Origin: Agrostemma githago
Lineage: Eukaryota > Streptophyta > Magnoliopsida > Caryophyllales > Caryophyllaceae
Reading direction: 5' to 3'
Assembly: GCA_958450325.1 (NCBI GenBank)
Contig: OY288243.1
Coordinates: 31,087,844 to 31,151,843 of the forward strand
Length of the DNA: 64,000 nt
Shown: positions 43,240-55,100 of the stretch, one piece after another
Position numbering within the stretch: the first letter of the stretch is position 1
Layout: every line of letters begins with the position of its first letter
The notes under the pieces: generated by a model
The model's input: the letters and a program-made list of their open reading frames with translations, nothing else
What the model was told of the DNA's origin: nothing
The model's database searches: none
Program-made: the position numbers and the translations under genes

Positions 43240-44861
43240 CGCGGCAAATTCGTGACATCCTACCCATACTTTCCAACTACCATGGTTGGAGGGGCGCCTT
43301 TCTGTATGTGCAGTCGGCTCGACCGTGGTCCATCCCCCGAGTGTTTCAGTCTGACGTGCGTGTTAACATGGAGAGTGACGAGGACGTGGGGCGTTGTTTG
43401 GACATGAGGGAGTCAGCTCTGAGCCTGTCGGATAAGGAGATTGTTCGCGCCTTTCCTGCTGTTATGAAATCGGTTGGTAAGGAGAGGGTGGCTATGCCCA
43501 CAGTTTGGCTACCCCCCTTCGACCTAATTTCTAGTAACGAGTATCTGGATTGGGTGGGCATGAGCATCCCTGCCGTCGGCCCAGGTACCTGGGGTCCAAC
43601 CTATTCACCTGTGCCGTCCTCCTTTTTGGATAGCGAACAGTGTCTCCACTCCTTGCTCCTTTCTCTGCCTGTTTTTGTAGGTAGCAGGCCAGCGCATTCT
43701 TGGGCGCCTGGGGAGCTTACTTTGCTAGGGGTGAACTCTCAATTCCGCCCACTCTCTGCTGAGCCGCCGCTACCACCTGTAGACCGCCCTACGATAATGA
43801 CGCACCGCAGGTCGAGGTTCGTCAAGATGAGGAAAGATATCGTGACTTCTAATTTTGGGGCTCTCCCTCCTCCTAAGAGGCGAGCCGTAGAGTCGCCATC
43901 TACCGCCCCCGGGGTGACCATGAGCATAGCCGGTGTACAAGTTGATGTTGGGGCTTCTGAGGTTGTTACCTCCCCAAGGTTGACAGTTTCTTCTGCTGTT
44001 ACTGTGGCCGCCTTTCCCAGTTCGGCGGGGGTGAGTGTGCCGCCTTCCGATACAGGTGAGATGGTGATCCGCCTAGAGGCTTCCCGGGACAGAGATACCA
44101 TGCGTGACGTCGCCGCTGCTGTGGATATGACCCTCCCTACTCTGTCTGAACTTGACTTTTTTAGGATGTTGGAGGGGGACGTCTCGTCTATCGACCGGCT
44201 TGAGACCCCCGCCCAGTTGGAGACTTTCTACCGTAGCGTGGGAGAGGACCTCTCCAGGTTTATTCAGTCCATAATTGTGATTAAGAAGGCGGTGGAGGAG
44301 GGCATGAGATTGAGGTCTCAGCCGCAGGAGGTAGAACTGAAAATGGAGGCAGGAAAGCAGCTAAGGCTGGAGGCCGAGGAGAGGACAGTGGCTAGTCGGG
44401 CGAAGCTGGAGGCTCTTCAGGTTGTTCATTCCTTCTGCGAGCCGTCCAGGAAAGCTTTGGAGGAGGAGGTGGAGTCTGGCCCTGCTCAGGCGCAATTTCT
44501 TCGGTCAAAACTGTCGGCGACTGAAGGTGCTTTGGAAAAGAAGTCTGGAGAATTTGCCGAGCTGGAGAAGGAGGCCGCCGAGGCTTACAAAGAGGGGATG
44601 AATGATGTGCTTGAGCTGACATCTGCAGCTCTTCTTGAGTATGACCCCAACTTTGATTTTGGTCGGTATAACCCGATTTATCAACGTCTTCGGGCCGAAG
44701 AGGCTGAGCGTGAGGATGGGTTGCCGGAGGCAGCCTCTCCGACCTCCCCTAAATATAAAATCGGGCCGTCGTCCTCATTTGCCTCGTGTACCCTCAGGGA
44801 GGGAGAGAAGGGGGCGACAGAAGAGCCGGCTGACATAGCTAACTCTTCTACCCCTACTTAA
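43240..44861 (+). pseudogene. Element E large antisense gene, 5' end lost to CACTA insertion
   Basis: The frame enters from the CACTA terminus; the part before 43240 is transposon sequence and not native. It aligns with the A and D proteins over the YVQSARPWSIPRVF block, the LPPFDLISSNEYLDWVG block, a Pro/Ser/Val-rich linker and a C-terminal coiled coil with TSAALLEYDPNFDF near the end. A candidate intron lies at 43585-43680. The PF04195-like N-terminal core is missing and should lie left of the CACTA. Beyond that the frame is undamaged to its stop at 44861. Confidence 0.7.
43585..43680 (+). other. Candidate 96-nt intron in the E antisense gene
   Basis: It runs GTACCTGG...TTTTTGTAG at the same protein position as the candidate introns in A and D. 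Its length is a multiple of three. The residues inside do not match A or D, but the flanks do. Confidence 0.5.
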
Positions 44862-45085
44862 GGCTTTTTGTGGATCTCCTCGCACCTACCCTTGAGGTTC
44901 AGGCATAGGCTTGCCCTCCATGCTTCATTGTTTTTCCTTTTTGTCATGTTCGTAGGTGACGCTTGATCCTTTGGGGACGGCTGCCGATCTTTGTAATAGG
45001 CGTAGCCTTATTTTGACTTTAGCTTCTGTAACCGTCATTCGGCGCTTCCGACACCTTTGAATTTCTTGTTTTGACTTTTGGTCTT

Positions 45086-47468
45086 TGTGGACATGACATA
45101 GGTCCACCCCGACGCGGCGAAGCGCGGGTTTTGGGGAGGCGATAGAATTTCCATATGAGATGGATCGAATTGAATTTTAAATCGAAGTAGGAGTCGCCAC
45201 CGAATTTTATGGTTATTCGGAACCATTCGAACCCACTCTATGTCGTAGTGGGCCAAACTTAAAGCCTGGCCCATTTCCGATGTCAGAGTTTATTGGGTTC
45301 GTCCCTTAGCATATCGATACCGATGCCGACTGGGCGGTTAATCGTATATTGAATGACTCTCGTTGCCAATGGTTTCGGACATCCGGAAACCATGGTTCTG
45401 AGTAAGGGGTGAGGGTACGTGTTGGGAAGTTCAGCGAGAACACCCAACCCCGCCCGCACTTAGCGGCCTTTACTAAGATATCGTTCGGTTTTGTGTACAC
45501 GCGTTAGTTCGACGATGAAATGATATGCAGAGATTATTTTCCTAAGACATGTGAGGAAAAATAAACAAATGGGTTGCTAGGTCGTTTAATGCATGTTAAA
45601 CTACTAACGTCAAAGTTATTTTAGCATGTGAGTCCGTTTTAGCCTAATAAAACGAAAAAAAGAGAATATTAGAATAAGTTGCTACAAACACGAGAAAACG
45701 GGTTAGTAACGATTGAATAAGAAATAAATATATGAAATCGAGGAAATAAAAATTAATCGAAATCTGAAAAATATTGTTTAAAACGTTGTTTTGTATAAAA
45801 ACGATGTTCGAGAAAGAATAAAAAAGGTGGGTCTCGGCCGAGAGCCGCGCGACTCGCCCGAGACCAATGCGGGTCGCGTGGTGGCCTGAATTCGACAACG
45901 GTTTTCGGAAAATTTTGATTAAATCGCGTACGAATATCGCATAATTCGTACTCGACTTAATATTCTCGATATTCATTATATTCGATAGTTGATTATCAAA
46001 TATTTGGAATAGTTTTGGAAAAGGTGTAAATTTAGAAATCGTCTCGTAAAGTAATAAAAATAAACGGGCGAAAAAAAATAAAAATAGAATCGGGTCAGAC
46101 TCGGGCGCGAGTCGCCTGGACCGGGCGCGACTCGCACGCGAGTCTGTCCGTTTTTTATGTTTTTGTCGAAAATCGTTATAAATCGCGTACAAATATGGAT
46201 TAATTTATACCCGGTTTATATTTTCGATATTCGATTATGAAATCGATATCGAATAGTCGGAATGACTTTAGAAAAGGTTTTGAAAAAAGTTTGTTTTTTG
46301 AACGAAAAGTAAAGAAAAGATTTTGAACGAAAAGTTGTAAAAAGATGTAACGATTTCGTCGAAAACTTAATATAATTCTTTTTGATATGATATTCGATTA
46401 TATAGAATCGATATCATATTTTAAGAATATTCGATATAGGAAAATAGTTTTAGTAGTATCGATATTAGAAAATAAAAGAAGGACCGACGCAAGACCCATA
46501 ATAAAAAAACGAGATGAAGGAGAGAGAAAAGGGAAGAGACGGGTTTGATTTGCACCCTCAACCTACATGCTTTGTGTTCTCGGTATAAGGCTCGTCGGAC
46601 GGTGGCTTAGACACGGGAGCGTCGAGATGATGTGGGTGAGTTAAGGTGTCGATTTTTGGAGTGTATGTGTGTGTGACGTGGGGACTCGGCCGGTTCGGAC
46701 AGGATCGGTTTCGTCGGTTTTTTGGAATTATTTCAGGATTACGTCGGGATTTTGGATGTTGCTTTCTAGCTGACTTTCTCGGTATTTTTGATGTGTTGCT
46801 GATGGTATTTTTTCGGTCTGATTTTCGGTCCTTTGGATGTTGAAGGGAGGGTCCTATTTATAGGAACCGAGGTGGTCTTGCTTGTGTGACAAGAAACACC
46901 GGTTTGGATAGGAAATACGAGAGTTCGTAAGGGAATAAAATTCTCGTTTCTTAGGGAAGAAGCCAAAAATCTCAGCTGGTGGGGGAGGTATTTCGGCTGT
47001 CCTGGGGTATCTCGGCCGAGTATTTCGATGCTCGGTCGATGTCTGATTCGGTTTCCGGATAGAATTTCTACTTGAGATCGAATTCTATCCTTAAACAGAT
47101 TTGTTTAATATTTGTGAAGGCTGATTTTTTTTGGTGTTTGAGTCCGAATCAACCGTGTAGTGTCACGGCCAGCTCGTGTGACTCGGGAAAAAAATATCTT
47201 TGACCGGGTTTGACTCGGTCGCTAAAAGACGGTTTTACCCCTGGTGACGGTTTCGACCCAAATTAGTGTTATTTGACTCGAAACGACCCACTGGGCCTGG
47301 ATTTGAGGTCAGTTTTGTGAGATTTGTACTCCTTAAAATGTCTAAACCACATGTCCATGATTACAAGCCCATATCCGAGTCTATCAAAGCACGTTTACGT
47401 CCTATCATCATCGGGTGTTTGGCGGGAACTACTATAGACACCTAGCGGTCAAAATGTGGGTGTCTACA
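45086..47468 (-). repeat. Element F 3' LTR (2383 bp)
   Basis: It starts TGTGGACATG and ends GTGTCTACA. Against the other LTR it lacks a 14-bp repeat of the GATATTCG type (near 46222) and shows a small number of substitutions. No genes are supported inside. Confidence 0.93.
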
Positions 47469-48017
47469 GAGCCCCCACTCTGACTGAGGCTTGGACAAGG
47501 CAAAAGTCAGAGTAGCTACCAGGTCAATCAAGGATTAAAACCTGGCAGACTTCCGATCGGGTCGTTTAGGGTCCATTAGACCTGCGTGAAGGGCTCGCCA
47601 GCCACGGAATAGGAATCATACCTGAGTTGATGCTGATAATGTCGCGGAAGCTTGCCTAGGAAGCTATGGGTATACCTGTGTGCAGATATATCCTGTCTTA
47701 GAATTGCGCAAGAGCTTTTCCACTAGGGAACTTAGAATTCTCGGGGAGTCTTGAGTGTACCTGTATGCTGACATAATTTGTATGTAACATTTAGGCGAAA
47801 CACTGACTCGTGATGGGGAAAAAGATTTTTTCGAAAATTTTGAAAATAACAAGGCCGAATTTTTTTGAAAAGTTTGGAAATAAGGATGCTTGGGATGACT
47901 TTTGATTCCTAATCGGACTCTGACACGGATATTTGGAATTTCCTTGTATGCCTAGGCGAAGGAGAAAATTGGTAGAATCCTATTCCTGCGATGACTAGGA
48001 AGAGGGATATTCTTTAT
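47469..48017. other. Element F untranslated region before the antisense gene
   Basis: It contains the polypurine tract next to the LTR and, further right, the antisense promoter. No supported coding frame is seen. Confidence 0.5.
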
Positions 48018-48025
48018 TATAAATA
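48018..48025 (+). promoter_or_regulatory. TATA box of the F antisense gene
   Basis: TATAAATA lies 105-112 nt upstream of the ATG at 48130, opposite to F transcription. It gives the antisense gene its own candidate promoter. Confidence 0.55.
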
Positions 48026-48129
48026 GAGAACTTTGGCTTTCTTATTTTTCATATTCCCACCCAAATCCTTTCTTTTATCTCAAAATCCCTTAGACTCTTT
48101 AGGATAAAATAAAAGAAACTATTCTCGCG

Positions 48130-49833
48130 ATGGGTATTGACCATTTGACCGCAATGCTTCATGCGTGGGCCCAGGATTTTCGAGATGAAGATAGAGTCCA
48201 GTTAACTCAAATGGGGATTGTGGCTTTATTCCCACTTCAGCGACTTAGGGTAGATTCACACTTTCTTGATGCTTATTTATCCTTTTGGGATACTACCTTT
48301 CATATTTTTGCATTTCCTCGAGGAGAAATATGTCCTCTTCCTGAAGAGATAGCAGCTATTGGAGGGTGGTGCCCTAACGCTCGTCCTGCTATTCCCCCAT
48401 TTTATCCCGATCCAAGGAGGAGGCTAAGGGATTTTCTAGGGTTGTCACATGCTGAGACAGCCCGTATGGTGAAGGGAAATTCAGTTTCATTATTCGACTT
48501 GGCTGATAAATTTATGAACCCAGTGGGTGAAATAATTACTTCTACCCATAGGCGTAGGGCTTTTGCCTTTTGTATGCTGCATAGGTATGCCTTCGAAGGC
48601 CGAATGGATGCTGATTCATGCTTAGGTGAGATCAGGCTAATCAGCATAGTTGATCAAATGGAGACGGGTCATAGCCCAGCTTGGCTGATAACTGGGGAGA
48701 TTATTATGGGTCTTGACGCTAGGAGGCTTGAACCAAATCAGCAATTGACAGGGAGCATCCGTCTTTTGCAGGTATTTAATCTTTTTCCTCAAATAATTGC
48801 CCGGTTTTCCTGATTTTTACGGTAATCCCGAATTTTCCGTTTTTTTTCAATTTTCCGGTTTTGCCGAAATTTTTGATTTTGCCGAAATTTTTGATTTTTT
48901 ACGGAAATTCTTAATTTTTCCGCTTTTTTCGAATTTTTCGAATTTTTGGATTTTTCGAAAGTTTTTGACTTTTCGAAAATTTTGCAGACCTGGTTATTCG
49001 AGCGTCTGTCGATCATGGAGCCCCCGGTGAATATATCCAAATACCGCAGTAATCAGATCGGTTCAAGGTCTCGTCGAATAAGACCAAGTCATCCCGTAAC
49101 TCAAAAATATTGGGATGAGGAGCTAGTATTTCATGGTGGGCCTTTGATCAGATGGAACGTGATTTGGTGGTTCCTTTCAAGGCTGACGGGATTAGCTAGG
49201 AGAGACAAAGCTCGTTACCTGGTAATTTTGTCTTTGGATTGGACTGTCCATATCTACCCGAACCGTATCCTAAGACAGTTCGGTTCGTTTCAGGAGATCC
49301 CTGAGACCGAGGCAATAATTAGCGTTTTGATCCAATTGACGGACGCTATGTGTGATACGTGGCTACAGCGCTGGTTCACCCGTGTCATATGGACTATACC
49401 TCGCCCTTGTCAAACCACTTGGGTTTCTGAATCATATCGCAAATGGACTTCTGAAGAATCGCAGGAGGCCCGTAAAGCTTTGAAAACCGAAGAAGCTCTT
49501 GACTTGGCCCGCCGAGAATCGGCCAAAAATAATAGGCGGTTCTTCGAGGAGACTCCCATTACCTTTGTTGAATCAGGGTCGGATTCCAGGTCAAAACCTA
49601 AGATTCAGACTAATGAGACTGGTGCTAGCGATTTGGAGGGAAGACTCGGACCGAGGCCGGCGGTCCAAGACAGGCTAGGCCCGCGTGACTACGAGGTGAC
49701 CGGGGGGTCGAGTTTGAAGAAACGAGCCCGGGCTAAAGAGGTTCCCTTGGTGATCAGGGAGCGTTCACCTCCACCTCGACGCCGATGGACCGAAAAGGAA
49801 GCTAAAGGCAAAGGAAAGGGAAAAATGCCTTAG
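48130..49833 (+). CDS. Element F antisense gene, plant mobile domain-like, two exons
   Basis: Exon 1 (48130-48771, 214 codons) and exon 2 (48988-49833) join in frame at SIRLLQ/TWLFERLSIMEP. The LLQ-W-ERL junction and the preceding ICPLPEEIAAIGGW and HRRRAFAFCMLHRYAF segments resemble plant mobile domain (PF10536-like) proteins, known as extra ORFs of Tat elements and as domesticated host genes. The C-terminus (from about residue 350) is charged and basic, ending GKGKGKMP. The predicted product is about 495 residues and carries no stop or frameshift, in contrast with pol. Its role in the element is unknown; host relatives act in gene silencing and meristem development. The start follows a suitable TATA box. 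Confidence 0.72.
48772..48987 (+). other. Candidate 216-nt intron in the F antisense gene
   Basis: It runs GTATTTAATC...AAATTTTGCAG, T-rich, with in-frame stops (first at 48811-48813). It contains short repeats of CCGAAATTTTTGATTTT. Removal joins two halves of a recognisable domain in frame. Confidence 0.7.
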
Positions 49834-50184
49834 TTTTTTATTATTTAAGTATTAGTATTATTTTTTGTGATGGTTTTTTGATTTTTTTGTAATTTTGTTA
49901 TTTTAAATAAAGAAAGGTTTATTAAAGAACCGTTCCTGTTTTTTTTTTCGATTGCGGTGGTTGTGCCCTTTTGAGGGGCTGCCTACGTATCCACAATAAA
50001 TGGAATCAAACCAAACGTAGTTCAGACTGAATTAAATTGCAATTTCGAAATACATCAAGACTATTGGTTCAAGATGTTTGGAACAGTAGAATGAATAATT
50101 CTAGCTTTTGACTTGTCTTTAAAAGTTTGAAAAAAAATGTCTTTTTTTTAATAAACTTTTGCAAATGACATTGAGAAAGGTGGG
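49834..50184. other. Element F convergent 3' region between antisense gene and pol
   Basis: It is AT-rich, and AAATAAAG near 49905 is a possible polyadenylation signal for the plus-strand gene. Unlike A and E, F has no tandem array here. Confidence 0.4.
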
Positions 50185-52182
50185 TTAAGGGTAATAGCGC
50201 TTCAGCTGGTCCAGGTTAGTTGGGTTGACAAACTCGTTCCCGTCCAGATCCGTTAGCATTACCGCTCCACCTGATAAAATCTTCTTTACCAGATATGGCC
50301 CAGCCCAGTTAGGTTTGAATTTTCCCCTTGGGTCTACCGGTAATAAGGCTCGAACTGATTTGAGGACCAGATCTCCTTCTTTGATGTTTCTGGGCCTCAC
50401 CCTTTTGTTGAAAGCCCGCTGGATTCTCTTCTGATAGATTTGAATATTATTGAGGGCACGAGATCGTCGTTCATCTAGAAGGACTAGCGAGTCGTATCGT
50501 GCTCGAACCCAATCAGCTTCAGGCACTTGGCTTTCAAGTAGGATTCTGAGTGATGGCACTTCTAACTCAACAGGTTGGACTGCTTCCATGCCGTATGTAA
50601 GGTAATACGGTGTTGCCCCGGTCGCGGTACGAATCAAGGTTCGATATCCCCAAAGTGCAAATGGTATTTTGTCGGGCCAGTCTCGGTAATTATCAGCCAT
50701 CTTTTTGAGTATGGTGACAATTGTTTTATTAGCCGCTTCTACCGCTCCATTGGTTTGGGGCCGGTAGGGTGAAGATGTATGCCTTTGAATCTTGTACTTG
50801 GTTAGCAAGGCTGCTGTTTCGGCTTGAAAATGGGTTCCGTGGTCACTGATGAACTCATGAGGTATCCCATACCGGCATATTATCTTATTTTGAATGAATT
50901 TGGCAACATGGCTGGCGTTGAGGATACGGTAAGATTCAGCTTCGACCCATTTGGTGAAATAATCGATTGCTACCAAAATGAAGCAGTGTCCCCCGGTTCC
51001 CGAGGGGTTTATCTTTCCGATTATGTCGATTCCCCATGTTGAAAATGGCCATGGTGATGTCATGGTGTATAGCAAGGATGGTGGCATATGTTGTACATTG
51101 GCGAAAATTTGACAATTATGGCAATGTCTAACATATTGTTGACAGTCGGTTTCCATGCTATTCCAGTAGTAACCAAGCCTCATGATTTTTCGGACCAACA
51201 TTTGGGCATTCATGTGTGGACCGCATTCGCCATCATGGACTTCAGCCATAACTTTTTCGGCGTTGGTTTTGTCGACACATCGAAGGAGAGCCCCCTGTGC
51301 TGTCTTTTTGTAGAGTTGCCCATCGTCGGTGCGGATGAACTGGGTTGCCAGTCTTCGCAGGGCCTTTTTGGCTCGGTTGTCAGTTCCAGGTGGATATTCC
51401 CCGGTTGTTAGGTATGTCAGCACAGCTTGATACCATGGCTCAGGATCAGGTATCTCGACTTCTTCGATGTCGTGGATATATGCTGGCCCGGATCGTCTTT
51501 CGACGCAGATTGGCATACTGGTCATATGGTCGGGAATGTTTAGTAAAGATGCCAGTTTTGAAAGTGCATCTGCGAACTGGTTCTCTTCCCGGGGTAGGTA
51601 TATATATTCTACTTTGTGGAATTGTTTCTCGAGATCTCGTACTCGTGCCTGGTAGGCCACGAGATTAGCATTTCGAGTCTTCCATATTTGAAGCGCTTGA
51701 TTAATGACCAGAGATGAATCACCGTGTACTCGGAGGTTTGCGACCCCTAAGTCGGCGGCGGCTTGTAGCCCGTGGATACATGCTTCATACTCAGCGGCGT
51801 TGTTGATGACGTCAAAGTCTAGTTTGATGGATACGGGAGTATGTTCCCCTTTTGGTGAGATTAGAAGAATTCCGACCCCAAATCCTCGGAAATTAGATGC
51901 CCCGTCAAAGTACAAATCCCATGCTTCGGTGTCAGTGTGGAAAATGTCTTAGTCTGGGAAGGACCAAGTGTCGGTGTGTCCTTCTTCGGTTACGGGACTG
52001 TCAGCGAGAAATTCGGCTACTACTCGTCCTTTAATGGCTTTTAGTGGTACGAATTTTAGATCGAACTCTGCTAACATGAGGGTCCATCTTGATATCCTGC
52101 CGTTGAGGATGGGCTTTTCGAAGAGGTATTTGATTGGATCCATTCTGGATAACACCTGCACTTCGTGACTAAGCATGTAATG
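50185..52182 (-). pseudogene. pol: Element F pol, second part: RNase H domains and integrase
   Basis: It continues the frame of the gag-PR-RT ORF after a TGA at 52183 inside the gypsy-type RNase H. A second stop (TAA, 51949) lies before the Tat-type second RNase H, which has LYFDGASN, NNAAEYEA and GDSSLVI. Integrase has HDGECGPHMN...CHNCQ, IDYFTKWVEAE, ISDHGTHF and RPQTNGAVEAANK, then KPNWAGPYLV, and ends at 50185. The frame from 51915 on is open for 576 codons. Both stops differ from a sense codon by one base. Confidence 0.88.
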
Positions 52183-55100
52183 TCAGAGCTTCTTAGTGGC
52201 CCAGACCAAAGCTAAACACGTCTTTTCGAGCATGGTGTACTTACACTCGTACTCTAAAAACTTTTTGCTGATGTAGTATATGGCTCGTTCTTCGGAATTG
52301 ACCGTTTGAGCTAACATAGCCCCCATGGCTGTCTCCGTCGTAGTTAGGTATAGTGACAAAGGCAAGCCGTGTTGAGGTGGCATTAGGACCGGTGGTGAGG
52401 CCAAAATTTCCTTGATTTTATCGAAGGCTGCTTGACATTTGTCATCCCATAGTAACCGTTCCCCTATTTTCAACTTCTTGAAGATCGGTTCACACACCAT
52501 GGTTAGCTTTGAGATGAACCTACTGATGTATTGGACTTTTCCGAGAAACCCTCTTATCTCTTTTTCAGTTTTAGGGGGCTGCATCTCGGTGATGGCCTTG
52601 ATTTTGGCTGGATCGACTTCTATACCTCGTTGGCTGACGATATGACCCAGTAATTTGCCAGATGTTACCCCGAAACTGCATTTCTGAGGGTTTAGCCTCA
52701 TGTTGTATTTGCGTAATCGGGTGAAGAACTTTCTCAGGGCGCTGATGTGACCGTCCCTGTCTTTAGATTTGACGATCATGTCGTCCACATAGACTTCCAC
52801 TTCCTTATGCATCATGTCATGCAATAGAGTCGTGGCGGTTCGTTGGTAGGTGGCCCCGACATTGATGAGACCAAATGGCAGAACTGTATAGCAATAAGTA
52901 CCCCAAGGTGTGATGAAGGTGGTCTTATCCATATCTTCTTCTGCCATTTTTATCTGATTATATCCCGCATACACGTCCATAAATGATAGAAGGGCATGAT
53001 CTGTTGTGTTGTCCACCAGTATATCAATGTGTGGCAATGGAAAATCGTCTTTCGGGCTTGCTTTGTTAAGATCCCGAAAGTCTACACAGACACGAACCTT
53101 ACCATCCTTTTTAGGGACTGGTACGATGTTTGCAACCCAATCTGGATACTCGGAGACTCGTATGAACCCAGCTTTGAATTGTTTGTCGACTTCCTCCTTG
53201 ACTTTGAGGGACCATTCGGGTCTCATGCGTCGGAGTTTTTGTTTAACCGGCTTGAACCCTTCCTTGATCGGTATATGGTGCTCGGCTATTTCGCGGTCGA
53301 TTCCCGGCATGTCCTTGTAGGACCATGCGAAAACGTCTTTGAATTCTTGAAGGAGAACTATGAATTGTTGTTTCTCCTCGGGATCCAAAGATAGCCCTAT
53401 CTTAAGCATCTGAGGCTCTAAGGTTGTTCCCACGTTGATGGATTCGGTTTCTTCGATTACCGAATTGCGGGATTCCCTTTGCTCTAGTTGCTCGATCAGG
53501 TGTGGAGGCAAGGATACCTGTCCGTCGGGCGTCTCAATGTCATTGCACATAAAATTTTTGAAATTTTGAAAATGAGACAAGTCGTAAGCAGAATGGTTGT
53601 TATTATTGATCATGAATTGAGAAAAGAGCTCGAAAAGAGCTGCCATCTGATCACTAGTCAGTGGCGGGATAGGTAGGGTGTCCGGGACAGACCCCGAGGC
53701 ACCAGGAATGGCTAAAGGGAGAGGGGGAGTTGCAGGACTGACCCTAGCACCAGACTCACTAGACTCAATCTTAGACTCTGACTCGGACTCTGACTCGGAC
53801 TCAAACTCAGATTCTGGCATCTCTCCTTCTCCTGTGATCAGCTTGTAGGTTTTTCCTTGACTGTCAGTCCATTTGACAGTCTTCCTCCATGCTCTGGTTC
53901 CGGACCCGACTTCCGAGATTAGTTTAGACGGGTCAAAGGTGCGACTGCGGAGAATGAGGCTGACTAGCTCTTCCTTTGGTGTTGGAATCGCGAGTTCTTC
54001 TCCAAAAAGTAGCCCTAGTGAGGGCCCAGCATTCTTAGGATCTTCGGATTGGATGAGAGCGAAGATGTCGTCCGGTATATAGTTGCAGTCCTGGGCCAAG
54101 TGGGTCCCAGGGCGTGTGGGCCGATATAGGCCGGTCTGAGCAGTCTCGAATACCGGAGTGACAAAGGTAACCTTACCGGTTTCAGTTTGGCCCATGTTTT
54201 CCGGAGTTAGGGTGTAACCCAAGCCCGTTTGAGTCCTCCCATTGTCCAAAACTTCGAGAATTTTTCCTGCGGGGAGATCGGGCCTTGATGTAACTCCTGG
54301 TAGAAAGCCCAAATTCTGCAGCATTCGGTCGAGGGGGACCGTGAAGTAAGGACGGAAGAGATGATCTTCTTCGATGGCTCCTACGAAATCGAACCCCCAT
54401 AGATCGGTGCGGCCCGAGGTGTTGCAATTAGCCACAGTCATAGGTGTGGCTTCTATAGTGATGACGGTGTCACGCAAAGGCAGTTTGATTTTCCGATGCA
54501 AAGTGGAGGACACGGCCCTGGTTGCATGGATCCAAGGTCTTCCTAGAAGAAGGTTGAAGGAAGAAGTTACGTCGATCACTTGAAATTCCAACTCTTTCTC
54601 TATTGGGCCCGTTATGATAGTGAGCTTTGTGGCCCCGGCTACTGACTTCGGACTCCCGTCAAAAGCCTGAATGGTTTGAGCTGTTGGAATATAGTCGGCC
54701 TCGGTAATGCCGAGGGCTTTGGCGGTCCTCAAGGGGAGGACGTTGACTGCTGACCCGTCGTCAATTAGGGTCATGGGTAGGTACTTTCCACGGCAGATAA
54801 CCGTGATGTAGAGGGCCATGTTGTGGGCCGGCCCGAATGGTGGTAGATCAGCATTGGAGAAGGTAATCAGTGGACCTTCTTCTATGGATCTGCTTTTTAG
54901 GTGGGGTAGGACTGTGGCTACCATTTCGGCTGGAGTAGCCATAGAGTCGATCTTGACCTGATCGAGGGCCTTAGTGAGTGCCTCTCGATGCTCGTGGGAG
55001 CTAACTAGGAGTTGCCATATAGAGAGGTCAACTCGAGTCTTGCTTAGCTGCTTCACAAGGGCCTTTTCAGGAGTTGGTTCTTCTGGGGCAGGCTCCATCT

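Larger units (their letters stand above)
43240..45085 (-). mobile_element. Element E: Retand-like fragment, left piece
   Basis: This holds most of a plus-strand antisense gene (43240-44861) and its 3' flank, up to the insertion of F (TSD GTCTT at 45081-45085). The element orientation is minus, as shown by the pol fragment at 60463-61986. The CACTA element interrupts it at 43239. The LTRs and gag are not in the window. Confidence 0.7.

Noticed and set aside
45644..46192. 182-codon ORF in the F 3' LTR and its copy at 58122-58669
   Set aside because: It lies fully inside the LTR, the copies differ by a frameshift in an A run, and it has no domain.
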